Positions 35,365 through 43,706 are shown, counted from the first letter of the stretch. The stretch is 44,599 nucleotides of DNA from Clostridia bacterium (GCA_030537395.1 JAUNMW010000008.1:1-44599), one strand, 5' to 3'. Notes: generated by a model from the sequence alone, not told the origin. Numbers and translations are program-made.

Positions 35365-36364
35365 AACGATGGAGGAAGAAAAAAAGAAGCAGCGGATCTT
35401 TGGCAAAACGGGCCGTTCTGTCAGCGAGATCGGCCTGGGCACCTGGCAGCTGGGCACCAAATGGGGCGATCCCTTCAACAAGGAAGAAGCCTTCAAAATC
35501 CTGGAAACCGCCGAGGCGGCGGGCATCACCTTCATTGACACGGCGGATGTGTACAACGGCGGCAAAAGCGAAGAAACCATCGGCGAATATGTGACCGCCC
35601 ATCCCGCAAAATTCTATATTACCACCAAATGCGGCCGCAGACTGAACCCGCACACGGCGGAGATGTACACGCCGGAGGCTGTCGCGGAGTTTATTGAAGA
35701 CAGCCTGCGCCGCATGAAGCTGGAGAAGCTGGATATGATCCTGCTGCATTGTCCGCCCACCTCCGTTTTCGCTCGGGACGATATTTTCGGGGCGCTGGAA
35801 AAGCAGAAAAAGCTGGGCAGGATCGCCGATTACGGGGTCAGCATCGAGAAGGTCAGCGAGGGCATCCAGGCCATGGAATACGGCATTTCCGCCATGGAAG
35901 TGATATTCAATATGTTCCGCTTAAAGCCCCTGGACGAGCTGCTTCCTTTGGCCGAAAAAAACCACGTGGGCGTTATCGCCCGGGTTCCCCTTGCCAGCGG
36001 CATCCTGACCGGACGCTATACGAAGGACACCGTATTTGGCCCCCAGGATCACCGCAGCTACAACCGGGAGGGCGCGGCTTTTGACAAGGGCGAAACCTTT
36101 TCCGGCGTGCCCTATGATCTGGGGATCGAGGCAGCGGAGGAACTGAAGAAGGTGTTCGGCACCGACAGCCTGGCTCCCATTGCCATCCGCTGGGTGCTGA
36201 TGCATGACGCCGTCAGCGTGGTCATTCCCGGGGCCAGCCGGGCTGCCCAGGTGCTGGATAACGTAAAAGCCGCCCAGCTGCCGCCGCTGACGGACGCGCA
36301 GATGCAGGCGGTACAGAAGATCTACGATCAATATCTGCGGTCGACGATCCATCCGCAGTGGTAA
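35357..36364 (+). CDS. Aldo/keto reductase
   Basis: 335 residues of the general AKR fold. The tetrad is in place: Asp in FIDTADVYNG, Tyr in the same motif, Lys in YITTKCG and His in MILLHCPP; VIPGASRAAQVLDNV near the end is the cofactor-phosphate loop. It should reduce aldehydes or ketones with NADPH in the cytoplasm; the substrate is not evident. The ATG at 35357 lies within the hydrolase gene; an ATG four codons on (35369) is an equal candidate start. A strong hairpin terminator follows. Confidence 0.88.
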   Translation: MNKTMEEEKKKQRIFGKTGRSVSEIGLGTWQLGTKWGDPFNKEEAFKILETAEAAGITFIDTADVYNGGKSEETIGEYVTAHPAKFYITTKCGRRLNPHTAEMYTPEAVAEFIEDSLRRMKLEKLDMILLHCPPTSVFARDDIFGALEKQKKLGRIADYGVSIEKVSEGIQAMEYGISAMEVIFNMFRLKPLDELLPLAEKNHVGVIARVPLASGILTGRYTKDTVFGPQDHRSYNREGAAFDKGETFSGVPYDLGIEAAEELKKVFGTDSLAPIAIRWVLMHDAVSVVIPGASRAAQVLDNVKAAQLPPLTDAQMQAVQKIYDQYLRSTIHPQW

Positions 36365-36368
36365 AGCA

Positions 36369-36410
36369 AAACTGAAAAGACTGCGAATGAGCAGGTCATC
36401 TTTTCAGTTT
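36369..36410 (+). terminator. Strong terminator after the aldo/keto reductase gene
   Basis: A perfect 12-bp inverted repeat (36369-36380 AAACTGAAAAGA with 36399-36410 TCTTTTCAGTTT) with an inner CTGC/GCAG stem starts 4 nt past the stop codon. The A-rich left and T-rich right arms make it usable from both directions. Confidence 0.75.
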
Positions 36411-36457
36411 CGTTATCCTTTTCAAACATTCATCGGCCTGCCGTTGGCTGTAAAGCG

Positions 36458-36500
36458 GGCCCCGGATATTTCTTCGATCAAAAAGACCGCATCCGGGGCC
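36458..36500. repeat. Perfect 10-bp inverted repeat between convergent genes
   Basis: GGCCCCGGAT (36458-36467) pairs with ATCCGGGGCC (36491-36500) around a 23-nt loop that contains a run of five A. It lies between the terminator at 36369-36410 and the end of the minus-strand pyrophosphohydrolase gene, for which it could be a distal terminator, but no T-run follows directly. Confidence 0.45.
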
Positions 36501-36617
36501 TGCCGCAACCTCCGATCAGCGCTTGCATAGAGAGGGGACAGCGGTTGGAAAATCGAGCTTCATCGAAACGCTCCATATGATTATCTTGTCTTTTTTCATG
36601 GGACAGGCATTGCTGCT

Positions 36618-36941
36618 TCACGGCTCTTTTACTTCCAGGAGTCTGATCCCTTTCTCAAATCCGCCGCGCTCATTCCGTTTGCGAATACGAGCGGATTCCA
36701 CTTCTTCCCAGGAGATTCCTTTATGGAACGCGATTCCATGAAGGACTTCCAGAATATCCGCCATTTCTTCAACGCTGCTGCTTTCCAGGTATTCATGCAC
36801 TTCTTCCATGAGTTTCCGGTCAAGAGCCGCGGCCATCGCTTCCGGAGCCAGCGTATCCGTAACCGGCAGCTTTCCGGCCTGGCGGATCACATCGGGAATC
36901 TTATCCCTGACCAGCTTATCATACTGGATGGAGCCCATCAT
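36618..36941 (-). CDS. MazG-like nucleoside triphosphate pyrophosphohydrolase
   Basis: 107 residues, an all-alpha NTP-PPase. YDKLVRDKIPDVIRQ is the conserved start of the 'phosphoribosyl-ATP pyrophosphohydrolase-like' housecleaning group, and the metal site is KLMEEVHEYL followed by VEEMADILEVL (ExxxE...ExxD). It would split non-canonical NTPs to the monophosphate. It is not HisE, because no other his gene is near. GGGGGAGG lies almost on the ATGATG start, so the second ATG (36938) is as likely. Confidence 0.85.
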   Translation of the reverse strand: MMGSIQYDKLVRDKIPDVIRQAGKLPVTDTLAPEAMAAALDRKLMEEVHEYLESSSVEEMADILEVLHGIAFHKGISWEEVESARIRKRNERGGFEKGIRLLEVKEP

Positions 36942-37031
36942 TCCTCCCCCTTTATCTTTCTATTTGGACATAACCCAAACTTGCTGACGCCCCCCGGCTG
37001 CTGTCATTTCAATCCATGAAGCGCAGGGGGG

Positions 37032-38231
37032 TTATGCTTTTCTTTTCTTTCCGGTTTTGATCGTTGCGGCATAAGCGCTGTTGCACAGCCCCAGCACCGC
37101 CGAGAGAATGAACAGCGTTTCGATGCCCAGCGCTTTCCAGATCCAGCCGCCAAAGAGGGCGATGAAGATCGTTATCAGATGATTGACCGAAACGCCGGTG
37201 GAAATCGTGGCCCGAACCTCGTCCGCGCTGTCTGATATATCCTGCACATAAACGTTCGAGGCCATGGATGCCAGGGAAATGATCGAGTCCAGGATATAGT
37301 TCAGGCAGCACACGATGAAGGCGACGTTTTGCGGGAAAATATGATGGGCAAAGCCGTAAAAAAAGCAAACGACAACAAGAACCAGGGTATCCGCCACCAT
37401 GACAGCCTTGTAGCCCACCCGGTCAATGATCTTGCCCACCAGGGGAGAGGCGAAAAAACCGCAGACGGAGGATACGGCGAACAGGGTACTGATGACCATG
37501 GCATTTGCGCCGTAAAACAGAACCAGCACATAAGGGCCGAAGGTAAAGAACACCTGCTTTCGAGCGCCGTAAAATACTTCCAGCATGTAGTACTTGGCGT
37601 ATTTCTTCTTGAAATAGAATCGTCTTTTGTTTTCGTCTGTGACGCTGTCGCCCTTTACGCGCAGGCTGGAAAGGAAGCCCAGCCCAATGATGCCTGCGCT
37701 GAACGCAAATACAATGCGGTATAAGCCTGCCGAGGGCTTTACCAGAGAAAATATCCCGATGATGACCAGAAAGCCTGCCAGCGTGCCAATCTGCTGGACG
37801 GCGTTTTGAAGTCCCAGCGCTTCACCGCCGCGCCCGTCCCGGGCGTATTGCAGTGTAAGCGTATTGCGCATGCCAAGCTGCATATGATCCCCCAGGGAAT
37901 AGACGAAGATGCACAGGATGACCAGCACCCGGACAGGACTTACCACAGCCTGCGCCGCCATACCTGCCAGCATGAAAAGCGCTCCCAGCTTGTAAATGCG
38001 CTCTGCCGAAAAAGTGTACAGCGCGGCGAGGATGAATACCAGCAGCAGCCCGGGCAGCTCCCGGAAGAACTCTGAAACGCCCTTGTCAAATCCGGACATT
38101 CCCACGATTTCCGCCAGGTAGTTGTCAATGACCCCTTTGTACAGGCCATAGGCCAGGCTAAAAGTCATCACGGACAGAAAAAACGCTCTGTACTTCGTTT
38201 CGGGTTTGAATACCGTTTCCAGTCTTTTCAT
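37032..38231 (-). CDS. Major facilitator superfamily transporter
   Basis: 399 residues with about 12 hydrophobic helices in two halves. The central loop (SSLRVKGDSVTDENKRRFYF) is short and basic, and the helix after it has the 'FGPYVLVLFYGANAMVISTL' pattern. The second half holds LVGKIIDRVGYKAVMV, an MFS loop 8-9 version of the GxxxDRxGxR motif. Cargo unknown; drug or metabolite efflux is as likely as sugar uptake. Its promoter is about 310 nt upstream, leaving a long leader with a terminator-like hairpin. AAAGGAG stands 12 nt before the ATG, a long spacing. Confidence 0.85.
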   Translation of the reverse strand: MKRLETVFKPETKYRAFFLSVMTFSLAYGLYKGVIDNYLAEIVGMSGFDKGVSEFFRELPGLLLVFILAALYTFSAERIYKLGALFMLAGMAAQAVVSPVRVLVILCIFVYSLGDHMQLGMRNTLTLQYARDGRGGEALGLQNAVQQIGTLAGFLVIIGIFSLVKPSAGLYRIVFAFSAGIIGLGFLSSLRVKGDSVTDENKRRFYFKKKYAKYYMLEVFYGARKQVFFTFGPYVLVLFYGANAMVISTLFAVSSVCGFFASPLVGKIIDRVGYKAVMVADTLVLVVVCFFYGFAHHIFPQNVAFIVCCLNYILDSIISLASMASNVYVQDISDSADEVRATISTGVSVNHLITIFIALFGGWIWKALGIETLFILSAVLGLCNSAYAATIKTGKKRKA

Positions 38232-38537
38232 TTATTTTCATTGCTCCTTTGGAAAACTGCCGCCGCATCCGGGATGAAGAAATATGCCGCAATATCGCTT
38301 TGCCTGACAGCGAATTCGCTGTAATTCAATTTGGGAAAAGAGGAAAAGTATAAGAATACCGCTAAAAAGCAGCTCCCGTCTTCGGCTGCGTCCGGCAGCC
38401 CCGCGATCAGGAGTTACTCAAAAACGGCACACGAAACAAGAGGATCACGTACTTCCGTCTGCCGCGTGCCTGTGTGCGGCTGATCAGCGGATATCCTTTC
38501 TATATGTTCATTGGTTTTCGGCCCTTTCCTGGATTCA
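38232..38537 (-). promoter_or_regulatory. Long structured leader of the MFS gene
   Basis: Between the promoter at 38544-38572 and the MFS start lie about 300 nt. On the minus strand they hold, in order, a GCCGC/GCGGC hairpin, an ACGG/CCGT stem with an inner ACG/CGT pairing, the terminator-like hairpin at 38364-38413, and an A+T-rich stretch before the ribosome site. The order (folded domain, terminator, gene) is that of a riboswitch or attenuator. I do not recognise the aptamer. Confidence 0.4.
38364..38413 (-). terminator. Terminator-like hairpin in the MFS leader
   Basis: On the minus strand an outer stem (CTCC at 38410-38413 with GGGAG at 38373-38377) encloses a perfect 6-bp stem (38395-38400 with 38384-38389, GGCTGC/GCAGCC), followed closely by TTTTT (38368-38364). 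It lies inside the leader, 130 nt before the MFS start, and could stop transcription before the gene. Confidence 0.5.
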
Positions 38538-38543
38538 GCCATC

Positions 38544-38572
38544 ATTATACATGAAAGTGTTCCGAATAACAA
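38544..38572 (-). promoter_or_regulatory. Promoter of the MFS transporter gene
   Basis: On the minus strand: -35 TTGTTA (38567-38572), 17-nt spacer, -10 TATAAT (38544-38549), with TATAATGATGG at the start region. Confidence 0.6.
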
Positions 38573-38670
38573 GCCTCAGTTTCGACGGGAATTGGAACGG
38601 TAAATTCAAAAGCGTGAATTTCCCGCCGAATTTGCGTCGGTCATGCAAGCTCGGAGAGAAACGAAAGCTG

Positions 38671-38699
38671 TTGACACAGGATCAAAGTTTTGTTAATCT
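38671..38699 (+). promoter_or_regulatory. Possible promoter of the 531-residue protein gene
   Basis: Perfect -35 TTGACA (38671-38676), 17-nt spacer, weak -10 TAATCT (38694-38699). The leader to the ATG at 38865 would be about 160 nt with no open gene of note. Confidence 0.45.
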
Positions 38700-38864
38700 A
38701 TTTTGGGCGGCAGCGAAGTAAACCTGCGATCTCCTTGGTCTTATACGATTTGCTTTTTTTGAACGGGAACAGGATTGTACCGCGTGCACTGATTCACGAT
38801 GTTTTGCCAAGAGGCGCCTTCATAGGCGCCATCAGGAGCTGGATGCAGCGGAAAGGGAACAGGC

Positions 38865-40460
38865 ATGGAACGCAGCTTTATCTTTGACGGAAACATGTCC
38901 CGCCAGGTACTGGAAAGCTATCTTTCCCGGGCTGTCACAGCAAGCGGACTGTATGAAAGCGACACCCTGGAGGATGATCTGCGCCTGATCAGGCGGCTGG
39001 GGGTCAAATTTATTGGCCGCGCCGCGGGTATCTGGTACATGACGGAGGATGACGATATCCACTTCGCCCGGGCGAAAGCGCTGGCAGACCGGGTGCATAA
39101 GCAGGATGAAGAAATCATTCTGCAGGCCTGCGTGTTTGAAATCGTGACTCAGCGGATGAACGCGCAGCCCATTCCCGCCTATGTGTTTGAGGCCTTCGGA
39201 AAAAAGCCGGAAGCGCGCTGCTTTTGCTGGGAGGATGCCAGGATGCTGCCGGAAAATGGCAGGCCGGAACCCGTTTGGCCACCGGACCGGCCGGACGGAA
39301 AATGCGGCGCTATGCCGGACCTGAACCGGGAAGAAGCCCGGATGTGGTTTTATTACCGCGCAACCCGGTACATCGACTGCGGGTATGAGGCGCTGCATAT
39401 GGGCCAGGTGCATCTGTACACGGCCGAGGACCGGGGCATGCAAAAGACCCAGGCGCTTTTTCAAATGATCCGGGATTACGCGGCCCGGCATGCCCGGCGG
39501 CATAAGGTGCTGCTGGACGCCCATACGCACGGGGTCAGCATCAACGGGCAGCTGTTGTTTGACTATCACGCCATGCCTTTCACCCGGGCCCCGCTGGAGC
39601 AAATGGATGGCAGCCACCTGGTGCTGGTCCGGGAAGGCTTCAGCGAGGGCGGGCGCAATCCCAACGGCTGGACGGGAGAGCAAATGCCCTACCTGATGGA
39701 ATATGACAACTGGGGCGGCCGCATGTTTGATCCCGCCAAAACCTATTCCCGGCATGAGCTTGCCCTGATGCAGTGGTGGGGCTATGACCAGATTGGCTGG
39801 TTTGCCAATCAGGATCGGGCGGAGCGCGACCGTTTTTTGGAATATACCTACCGCTGGACCCAAGTGAACAATCCCCATGCCTTTTTCCTGATGCCCATGC
39901 GGCGCATGCTTTCCGACGCCCGGGTGACCATGCCCCGGGCGGACAATGGCAAAATGGATGTAAACGAAAACTATCAGATCAACAATCCGTCCGCCGCCTG
40001 CCCCATGGGTTTCGGTCAGGAGGATATCATGAAAGCCTGCTGGGACGATGATGACCGTCTGCGGGCAGGCTATGCCAACGGAGAGCACCTGATCCGCTAC
40101 GGCGGACGGGACCTGTACGACGAAGAAACCGGGTATCGGCTGCCGGAAAAGGTTGTGGTATACGGCAGCTTCCAGCCCTTTGTGGGGGCGGCGGAGAACG
40201 ATTCCAACAGCGAAATCACCCGCATGTATTCCATTGGCGGCGGCGCCTACGCGCTCACGGTGGTGCTTCCCTTCCCCGGAGATTACGATTATGCCGTTTC
40301 CACCTACGGCACCCTCTCCGCCGTATACGCCGAAGGCAGCCGCCGTCCCGCAAGCGGCTCCGGCCACAAGGCTCCCCTGCGGATCCGCCGCTGCAACAGC
40401 GTGGTGCGCTTTCGTTTTCAGTTCATGGAAGGACTGGTCACCGCGGAAATTGTGGAATAA
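38865..40460 (+). CDS. Uncharacterised 531-residue protein, possibly TIM-barrel glycosidase-like
   Basis: I do not recognise this protein. It has no signal peptide or membrane helix, is rich in Trp, Tyr, Asp and His, and alternates helices with short strands: IDCGYEALHMGQVHLY, KVLLDAHTHGV, LLFDYHAMPFTR and MQWWGYDQIGWFANQDR. That pattern suits a TIM-barrel carbohydrate enzyme with a beta-sandwich at the C-terminus (about 430-531: YSIGGGAYALTVVLPFPGDY, then LRIRRCNSVVRF). AAGGGA precedes the ATG. The antisense frame is equally long but has the His/Gly/Val-rich look of a codon shadow. It lies 143 nt before an aldose epimerase gene, which fits sugar metabolism. Confidence 0.75.
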   Translation: MERSFIFDGNMSRQVLESYLSRAVTASGLYESDTLEDDLRLIRRLGVKFIGRAAGIWYMTEDDDIHFARAKALADRVHKQDEEIILQACVFEIVTQRMNAQPIPAYVFEAFGKKPEARCFCWEDARMLPENGRPEPVWPPDRPDGKCGAMPDLNREEARMWFYYRATRYIDCGYEALHMGQVHLYTAEDRGMQKTQALFQMIRDYAARHARRHKVLLDAHTHGVSINGQLLFDYHAMPFTRAPLEQMDGSHLVLVREGFSEGGRNPNGWTGEQMPYLMEYDNWGGRMFDPAKTYSRHELALMQWWGYDQIGWFANQDRAERDRFLEYTYRWTQVNNPHAFFLMPMRRMLSDARVTMPRADNGKMDVNENYQINNPSAACPMGFGQEDIMKACWDDDDRLRAGYANGEHLIRYGGRDLYDEETGYRLPEKVVVYGSFQPFVGAAENDSNSEITRMYSIGGGAYALTVVLPFPGDYDYAVSTYGTLSAVYAEGSRRPASGSGHKAPLRIRRCNSVVRFRFQFMEGLVTAEIVE

Positions 40461-40603
40461 GCCCTGTTCTCCTGCCTAAATAGGCCCTGGACATACCGGA
40501 AAACGGTACGGATAATCTTCTGCGTGACGAACCTGGAAGCTTGTTGAATCATCTTTTATCATCAATAAGATCATGCGAAAAACTACAGCGAGGAGGCTAA
40601 ATA

Positions 40604-41470
40604 ATGAGCTTGCATATCATTGAAAACGATTTTCTGCGCGTAACTGTGTCCGACGCCGGTGCGGAATTGATCAGCGTATTCGATAAGGAGAAGGATGCCG
40701 AGCGCATATGGATTGGCGATCCTGCCGTTTGGAATCGTCACGCGCCTATTCTTTTTCCCTTTGTTGGGAAAGTGATGGATGGGAAATATCGCATCGCCGA
40801 CAAAGAATACACCATGAAAACGCAGCATGGGTTTGCGCGGGATATGGAATTTGCCTGCGTTGAGGAAACATCCGCTTCCGTGACGCACTGCCTTTCTGCA
40901 ACAGACTGGACCCGGGAACATTATCCTTATGAATTCCGGCTCACCGTCACCCATCGGCTGGATGGAAAGCAGCTCTTCATCCAATGGGGTGTTGAGAATC
41001 ATAGCGCAGACCCAATGTATTTCTCTATCGGCGGCCATCCCGGCTTTTTGATGCCAAAGGGCGTTCGGAAGGAGGACTGCCGTATCTCCTTCCCTGGAGT
41101 CAATAGCCTCCGATACAGATTTGCAAGCAAAGCAGGTTTTGTGCTGCCCGAAACGAAAGCGCTTTCGTTGAATGAAGGCTGTGCCCCGTATCAAGCGGAT
41201 ATACCCGACACCTGGATTTTTGAAGACAGCCAGGTCCGGCGTGTTGGCATCATGCTGCCGGATGGCAAGCCCTATGTCATGCTCCATTGCGATCAATTCC
41301 CCATGCTGGCTGTATGGGCGAATCCCAATGGACCGTTCATCTGCCTCGAGCCCTGGTTTGGGCGAACGGATGATGAAGGGTTCCAAGGAACAATCGATCA
41401 GAAGAAAGCGATCCAGCGCCTTGAAAGCGGGGAAAAGAAGGAAATTGCGTATTCGATTGCGTTCCTTTGA
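40604..41470 (+). CDS. Aldose 1-epimerase family protein (LacX-like)
   Basis: 288 residues. AGGAGG lies eight nt before the ATG. The galactose-mutarotase fold signature is complete: RHAPILFPFVG, His in TQHGFARDMEF, His in IGGHPGF and Glu in CLEPWFGRTDD. The WNRHAPILFPFVGKV block is that of the LacX branch rather than GalM, so it may act on sugar phosphates or other hexoses. Cytoplasmic. It is followed by gene relics, not by further sugar genes. Confidence 0.87.
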   Translation: MSLHIIENDFLRVTVSDAGAELISVFDKEKDAERIWIGDPAVWNRHAPILFPFVGKVMDGKYRIADKEYTMKTQHGFARDMEFACVEETSASVTHCLSATDWTREHYPYEFRLTVTHRLDGKQLFIQWGVENHSADPMYFSIGGHPGFLMPKGVRKEDCRISFPGVNSLRYRFASKAGFVLPETKALSLNEGCAPYQADIPDTWIFEDSQVRRVGIMLPDGKPYVMLHCDQFPMLAVWANPNGPFICLEPWFGRTDDEGFQGTIDQKKAIQRLESGEKKEIAYSIAFL

Positions 41471-41579
41471 TATTTTTCATATTCTTTGCGATATGCTGCA
41501 AAAGAGCATCAGCATGGTGACTGGCTTTTCACTGCTTGTCGTTGATATGGAGATTTGCAGCGATGCGGGAGAAAGCACG

Positions 41580-41700
41580 ATGTTATCCAAACCATAAATT
41601 CGACAGAACGGGCTCCCCATCGAAGGCGTATTGTATACGCCAGCTGAAGAAGGCCCGCTTCCGACGGTGATTCTGACGCACGGGTTCACAGGCAATCATA
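41580..41700 (+). pseudogene. Relic of an alpha/beta-hydrolase gene start
   Basis: An ATG at 41580 with GGGAGA upstream opens a frame that stops after five codons (TAA at 41595). The same frame then goes on as GLPIEGVLYTPAEEGPLPTV and ILTHGFTGN, a clear alpha/beta-hydrolase N-terminus with its HGF oxyanion loop. Similarity ends at about 41700, so more than three-quarters of the gene is gone, including the catalytic Ser, Asp and His. Sequence next to the break is a different relic (desulfoferrodoxin), showing a deletion or recombination joint. Confidence 0.65.
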
Positions 41701-41712
41701 CTTTGGAAAATA

Positions 41713-41998
41713 GTTGTTCCCAATCCCTCGGACGGTGTGGACGAAAAGCATGTGTCCGTGGTACACGCAGAGGGGACAGACCGTTACCGTCACTGTAGGG
41801 AAGGTGGAACATTCCATGCTGGAAGCCCGCTTTATCCAGTGGATCCTGCTGGAAACAAAAGAAGGATGCCAGCGCAACGCCTTGAAGCCCGGTGATAAAC
41901 CTGCCGCCGTCTTTGTCCTCGCGCCGGGCGGCACCGTAATGGCTGCATATGAATATTGCAGCCTTCACGGGCCGTGGAAAGCTGACAGGATCCTATAA
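41713..41998 (+). pseudogene. Frameshifted desulfoferrodoxin (superoxide reductase) relic
   Basis: Frame one (41713 to about 41778) reads VVPNPSDGVDEKHVSVVHAE; after a shift of frame near 41770-41782 the second frame gives TVTVTVGKVEHSM, then IQWILLETKEG, LKPGDKPAAVFVL and AAYEYCSLHGPWKA up to TAA at 41996. Together these match the catalytic (centre II) domain of desulfoferrodoxin. Of the five iron ligands, His in EKHV, His in VEH, and Cys and His in YCSLH are kept, but the one after HSM (usually EEH) is Arg (EAR). The N-terminal rubredoxin-like half is absent. Frameshift, lost ligand and lost start all say non-functional. Confidence 0.72.
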
Positions 41999-42007
41999 AC
42001 GATAATC

Positions 42008-42040
42008 GCCGCCCCTTCGGCTCGGGGCGGCATTCATTTT
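42008..42040 (+). terminator. Terminator after the desulfoferrodoxin relic
   Basis: A perfect 8-bp G+C stem (42008-42015 GCCGCCCC with 42024-42031 GGGGCGGC, 8-nt loop) followed by ATTCATTTT starts ten nt after the relic's stop codon. It seems to be the old gene's terminator, still intact. Confidence 0.65.
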
Positions 42041-42045
42041 CTGCG

Positions 42046-42336
42046 ATTTGGGATGCCCCATGGAAACTGCTGAAAATTCTGATAAAAAGCAGGATTATTC
42101 TATATCGTTATGATGGTTTTCATGTATATTACAGTCAGAAAATTGTATCCGCCCTTGTGAACGTGTTTTTATCCATGAAGCTGGTCAATTTCGGTATGCG
42201 GTACATCGGCATTTTGATCCCGCTGGCAACAGTCGGTATCATTTTTTTGCTTGTCCCCAAAAATCCACGCCAGGGGCGAGAATTTATTCCGGCAAGTGGC
42301 GGACCGCATCTTTGATCAGCATGAAACCTTCATTTG
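42046..42336 (+). pseudogene. Frameshifted hydrophobic gene fragment
   Basis: A plus-strand frame without a usable start codon runs from about 42046 to a TGA at 42313 and encodes a membrane-like stretch: GFHVYYSQKIVSALVNVFL, then MRYIGILIPLATVGIIFLLV and PKNPRQ. At PKNPRQ a second frame takes over smoothly with GENLFRQVADRIFDQHETFI, which suggests one broken gene. I do not recognise the family. It may be the C-terminal end of a transporter-like protein. Its 3' end runs into the minus-strand small gene at 42337-42459. Confidence 0.35.
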
Positions 42337-42459
42337 TCAATCGGCCTTGTCCGAATCATTTCTTTTCTTCTTTTTGAACCTGCCAACGATTTTATTCAGC
42401 CAGAATTCCAGGAAAAAATCAGCGATGTCCATGAATATTTCTATGATAAAATCAATCAT
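42337..42459 (-). CDS. Small membrane protein of 40 residues
   Basis: On the minus strand GCGGAGG stands just before ATGATG; the second ATG (42459) has the better spacing and opens a 40-codon frame. The peptide has one amphipathic/hydrophobic segment, MIDFIIEIFMDIADFFLEFW, and a basic tail VGRFKKKKRN, the pattern of small single-span or membrane-surface proteins common in Clostridia. Ribosome site, composition and membrane character support it, but no function is known. The longer frame that begins at 42537 (TTG) is not favoured. Confidence 0.55.
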   Translation of the reverse strand: MIDFIIEIFMDIADFFLEFWLNKIVGRFKKKKRNDSDKAD

Positions 42460-42665
42460 CATAACCTCCGCAAAGTTCGGGCCGTCGAGCCAACGTTCCT
42501 GAATGGTATTCTGCCATTCTTTCCGAATCTCCTGCAATCAAAGCGGTACTTTTAGGGCTGAAACCCTGCGTGAACGGGCGGCTGCTCTGCCAAGGGAAAC
42601 CGACGAAAGGGACATGCATGGTTTCCTGTGTCTGCAGGTATGGGGTTCGGCAAAGGGAACAGGGC

Positions 42666-42709
42666 AGAAAAAGCCCCGGCAGCGCTTCAGGGATGAAGTC
42701 TGGCCGGGG
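42666..42709 (-). terminator. Terminator of the 215-residue secreted protein gene
   Basis: Stem CCCCGGC (42674-42680) with GCCGGGG (42703-42709), extended by an inner CTTCA/TGAAG stem; on the minus strand it is followed by CTTTTTCTG. It lies about 80 nt past the stop codon at 42790. The rest of 42460-42789 shows no gene. Confidence 0.7.
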
Positions 42710-42789
42710 AGCGTGAAGCAGTGAATTCGATGGCTTGATTATCTTACGATCTTGTTATTCATCATGCCATCGTCTTTTCCTGCGAAAGG

Positions 42790-43437
42790 TCAGTTCCAGG
42801 GAGAGTAACTGTACAGGAACTGGATCAGCTTTCCGTTCTCATCAAAGGTGACCTTGGTGTTGTAGGGAGAAAAATCCTTCCCTTCCTGAATGAGCGTGAT
42901 GAGCTCGTCAAATCCGAGTTTCACAGGCCCCTCCAGGTTTTCAGGATCGCTCCAGTCCAGGAAGCTGACGTCCTTCTCCAGCGGCACTTTCACCATGAAG
43001 ATTTCCGTATAGAAGGGATTTTCGGTATCCGTTGTCGCAATATAGGCGTTTCCGTCTTCCGCTTTGAAGAAGGAATAGCTGTTATCGAAACCATCCTTTA
43101 CAATCGCGCCGAACTCATCGCGAATCACTTCCATGACCATCATGGTTGTTCCGTTTCCAAAGCGAAGGATATCGTGTTCCGCCAGGTTCTCAATGACCGA
43201 GGGTTCAAACCGGTCTCTTTCATAGACGGTGATCGAGAGCGTGAATTTCGCGTCTTCATCCTCACCAACCGACTCCCAACCGGTAATCCCGGCTTCAAAA
43301 GTTTTTCCGCCGATCAGCGCTTTGAGCGTTTCGGATGTATTTGGCTTGTAAAGATTCGATACGGGCGCTTCGGCGAAAGCAGCGGTCGTGAAGCAGACCA
43401 AAAGCAGTGCACACAGGATAGCCGTCAATTTTTTCAT
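42790..43437 (-). CDS. Secreted protein of unknown function
   Basis: 215 residues from the ATG at 43437, which has AGGGGG upstream at a rather long spacing; an earlier in-frame ATG adds a non-signal extension. Residues 1-22 are a signal peptide ending in AFA (signal peptidase I, no lipobox), of the same style as the two binding proteins in this window. The mature part is acidic, with strand-rich phrases such as FTLSITVYERDRFEP, NGTTMMVMEVIRDEFG and NTKVTFDENGKLIQFLYSY. No known domain is recognised. It stands alone, with its own terminator, divergent from the PadR operon. Confidence 0.75.
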   Translation of the reverse strand: MKKLTAILCALLLVCFTTAAFAEAPVSNLYKPNTSETLKALIGGKTFEAGITGWESVGEDEDAKFTLSITVYERDRFEPSVIENLAEHDILRFGNGTTMMVMEVIRDEFGAIVKDGFDNSYSFFKAEDGNAYIATTDTENPFYTEIFMVKVPLEKDVSFLDWSDPENLEGPVKLGFDELITLIQEGKDFSPYNTKVTFDENGKLIQFLYSYSPWN

Positions 43438-43706
43438 TTTGTATTTTCCCCCTAAGTTAATATGGTTGATTACCGGCAGACCCAAGCCCTCGCGTTGGGT
43501 TTTTACGGCTGTTGTTCTCCGTTGGCCGGTTCATTATTATATACGCGGAAGGTCTGGCGCCTGGCAGCATATCAATAGAATTTTTTTGCAGTACCTCGCC
43601 TGCTTTTTATCGGTTTTATCATACACGGTATTGCCATTGGAGGATGCTGCTATTTTACGCCTTCAACTGTATATAATATCATTTCAATAAAAAATTTTAA
43701 AAACCC

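Noticed and set aside
38832-40367. A 511-codon minus-strand frame antisense to the unrecognised 531-residue protein
   Set aside because: Neither strand has a clear family, but the minus frame is His/Pro/Val-rich, lacks a ribosome site and its end runs past the plus start; the plus protein has a natural composition and a Shine-Dalgarno.
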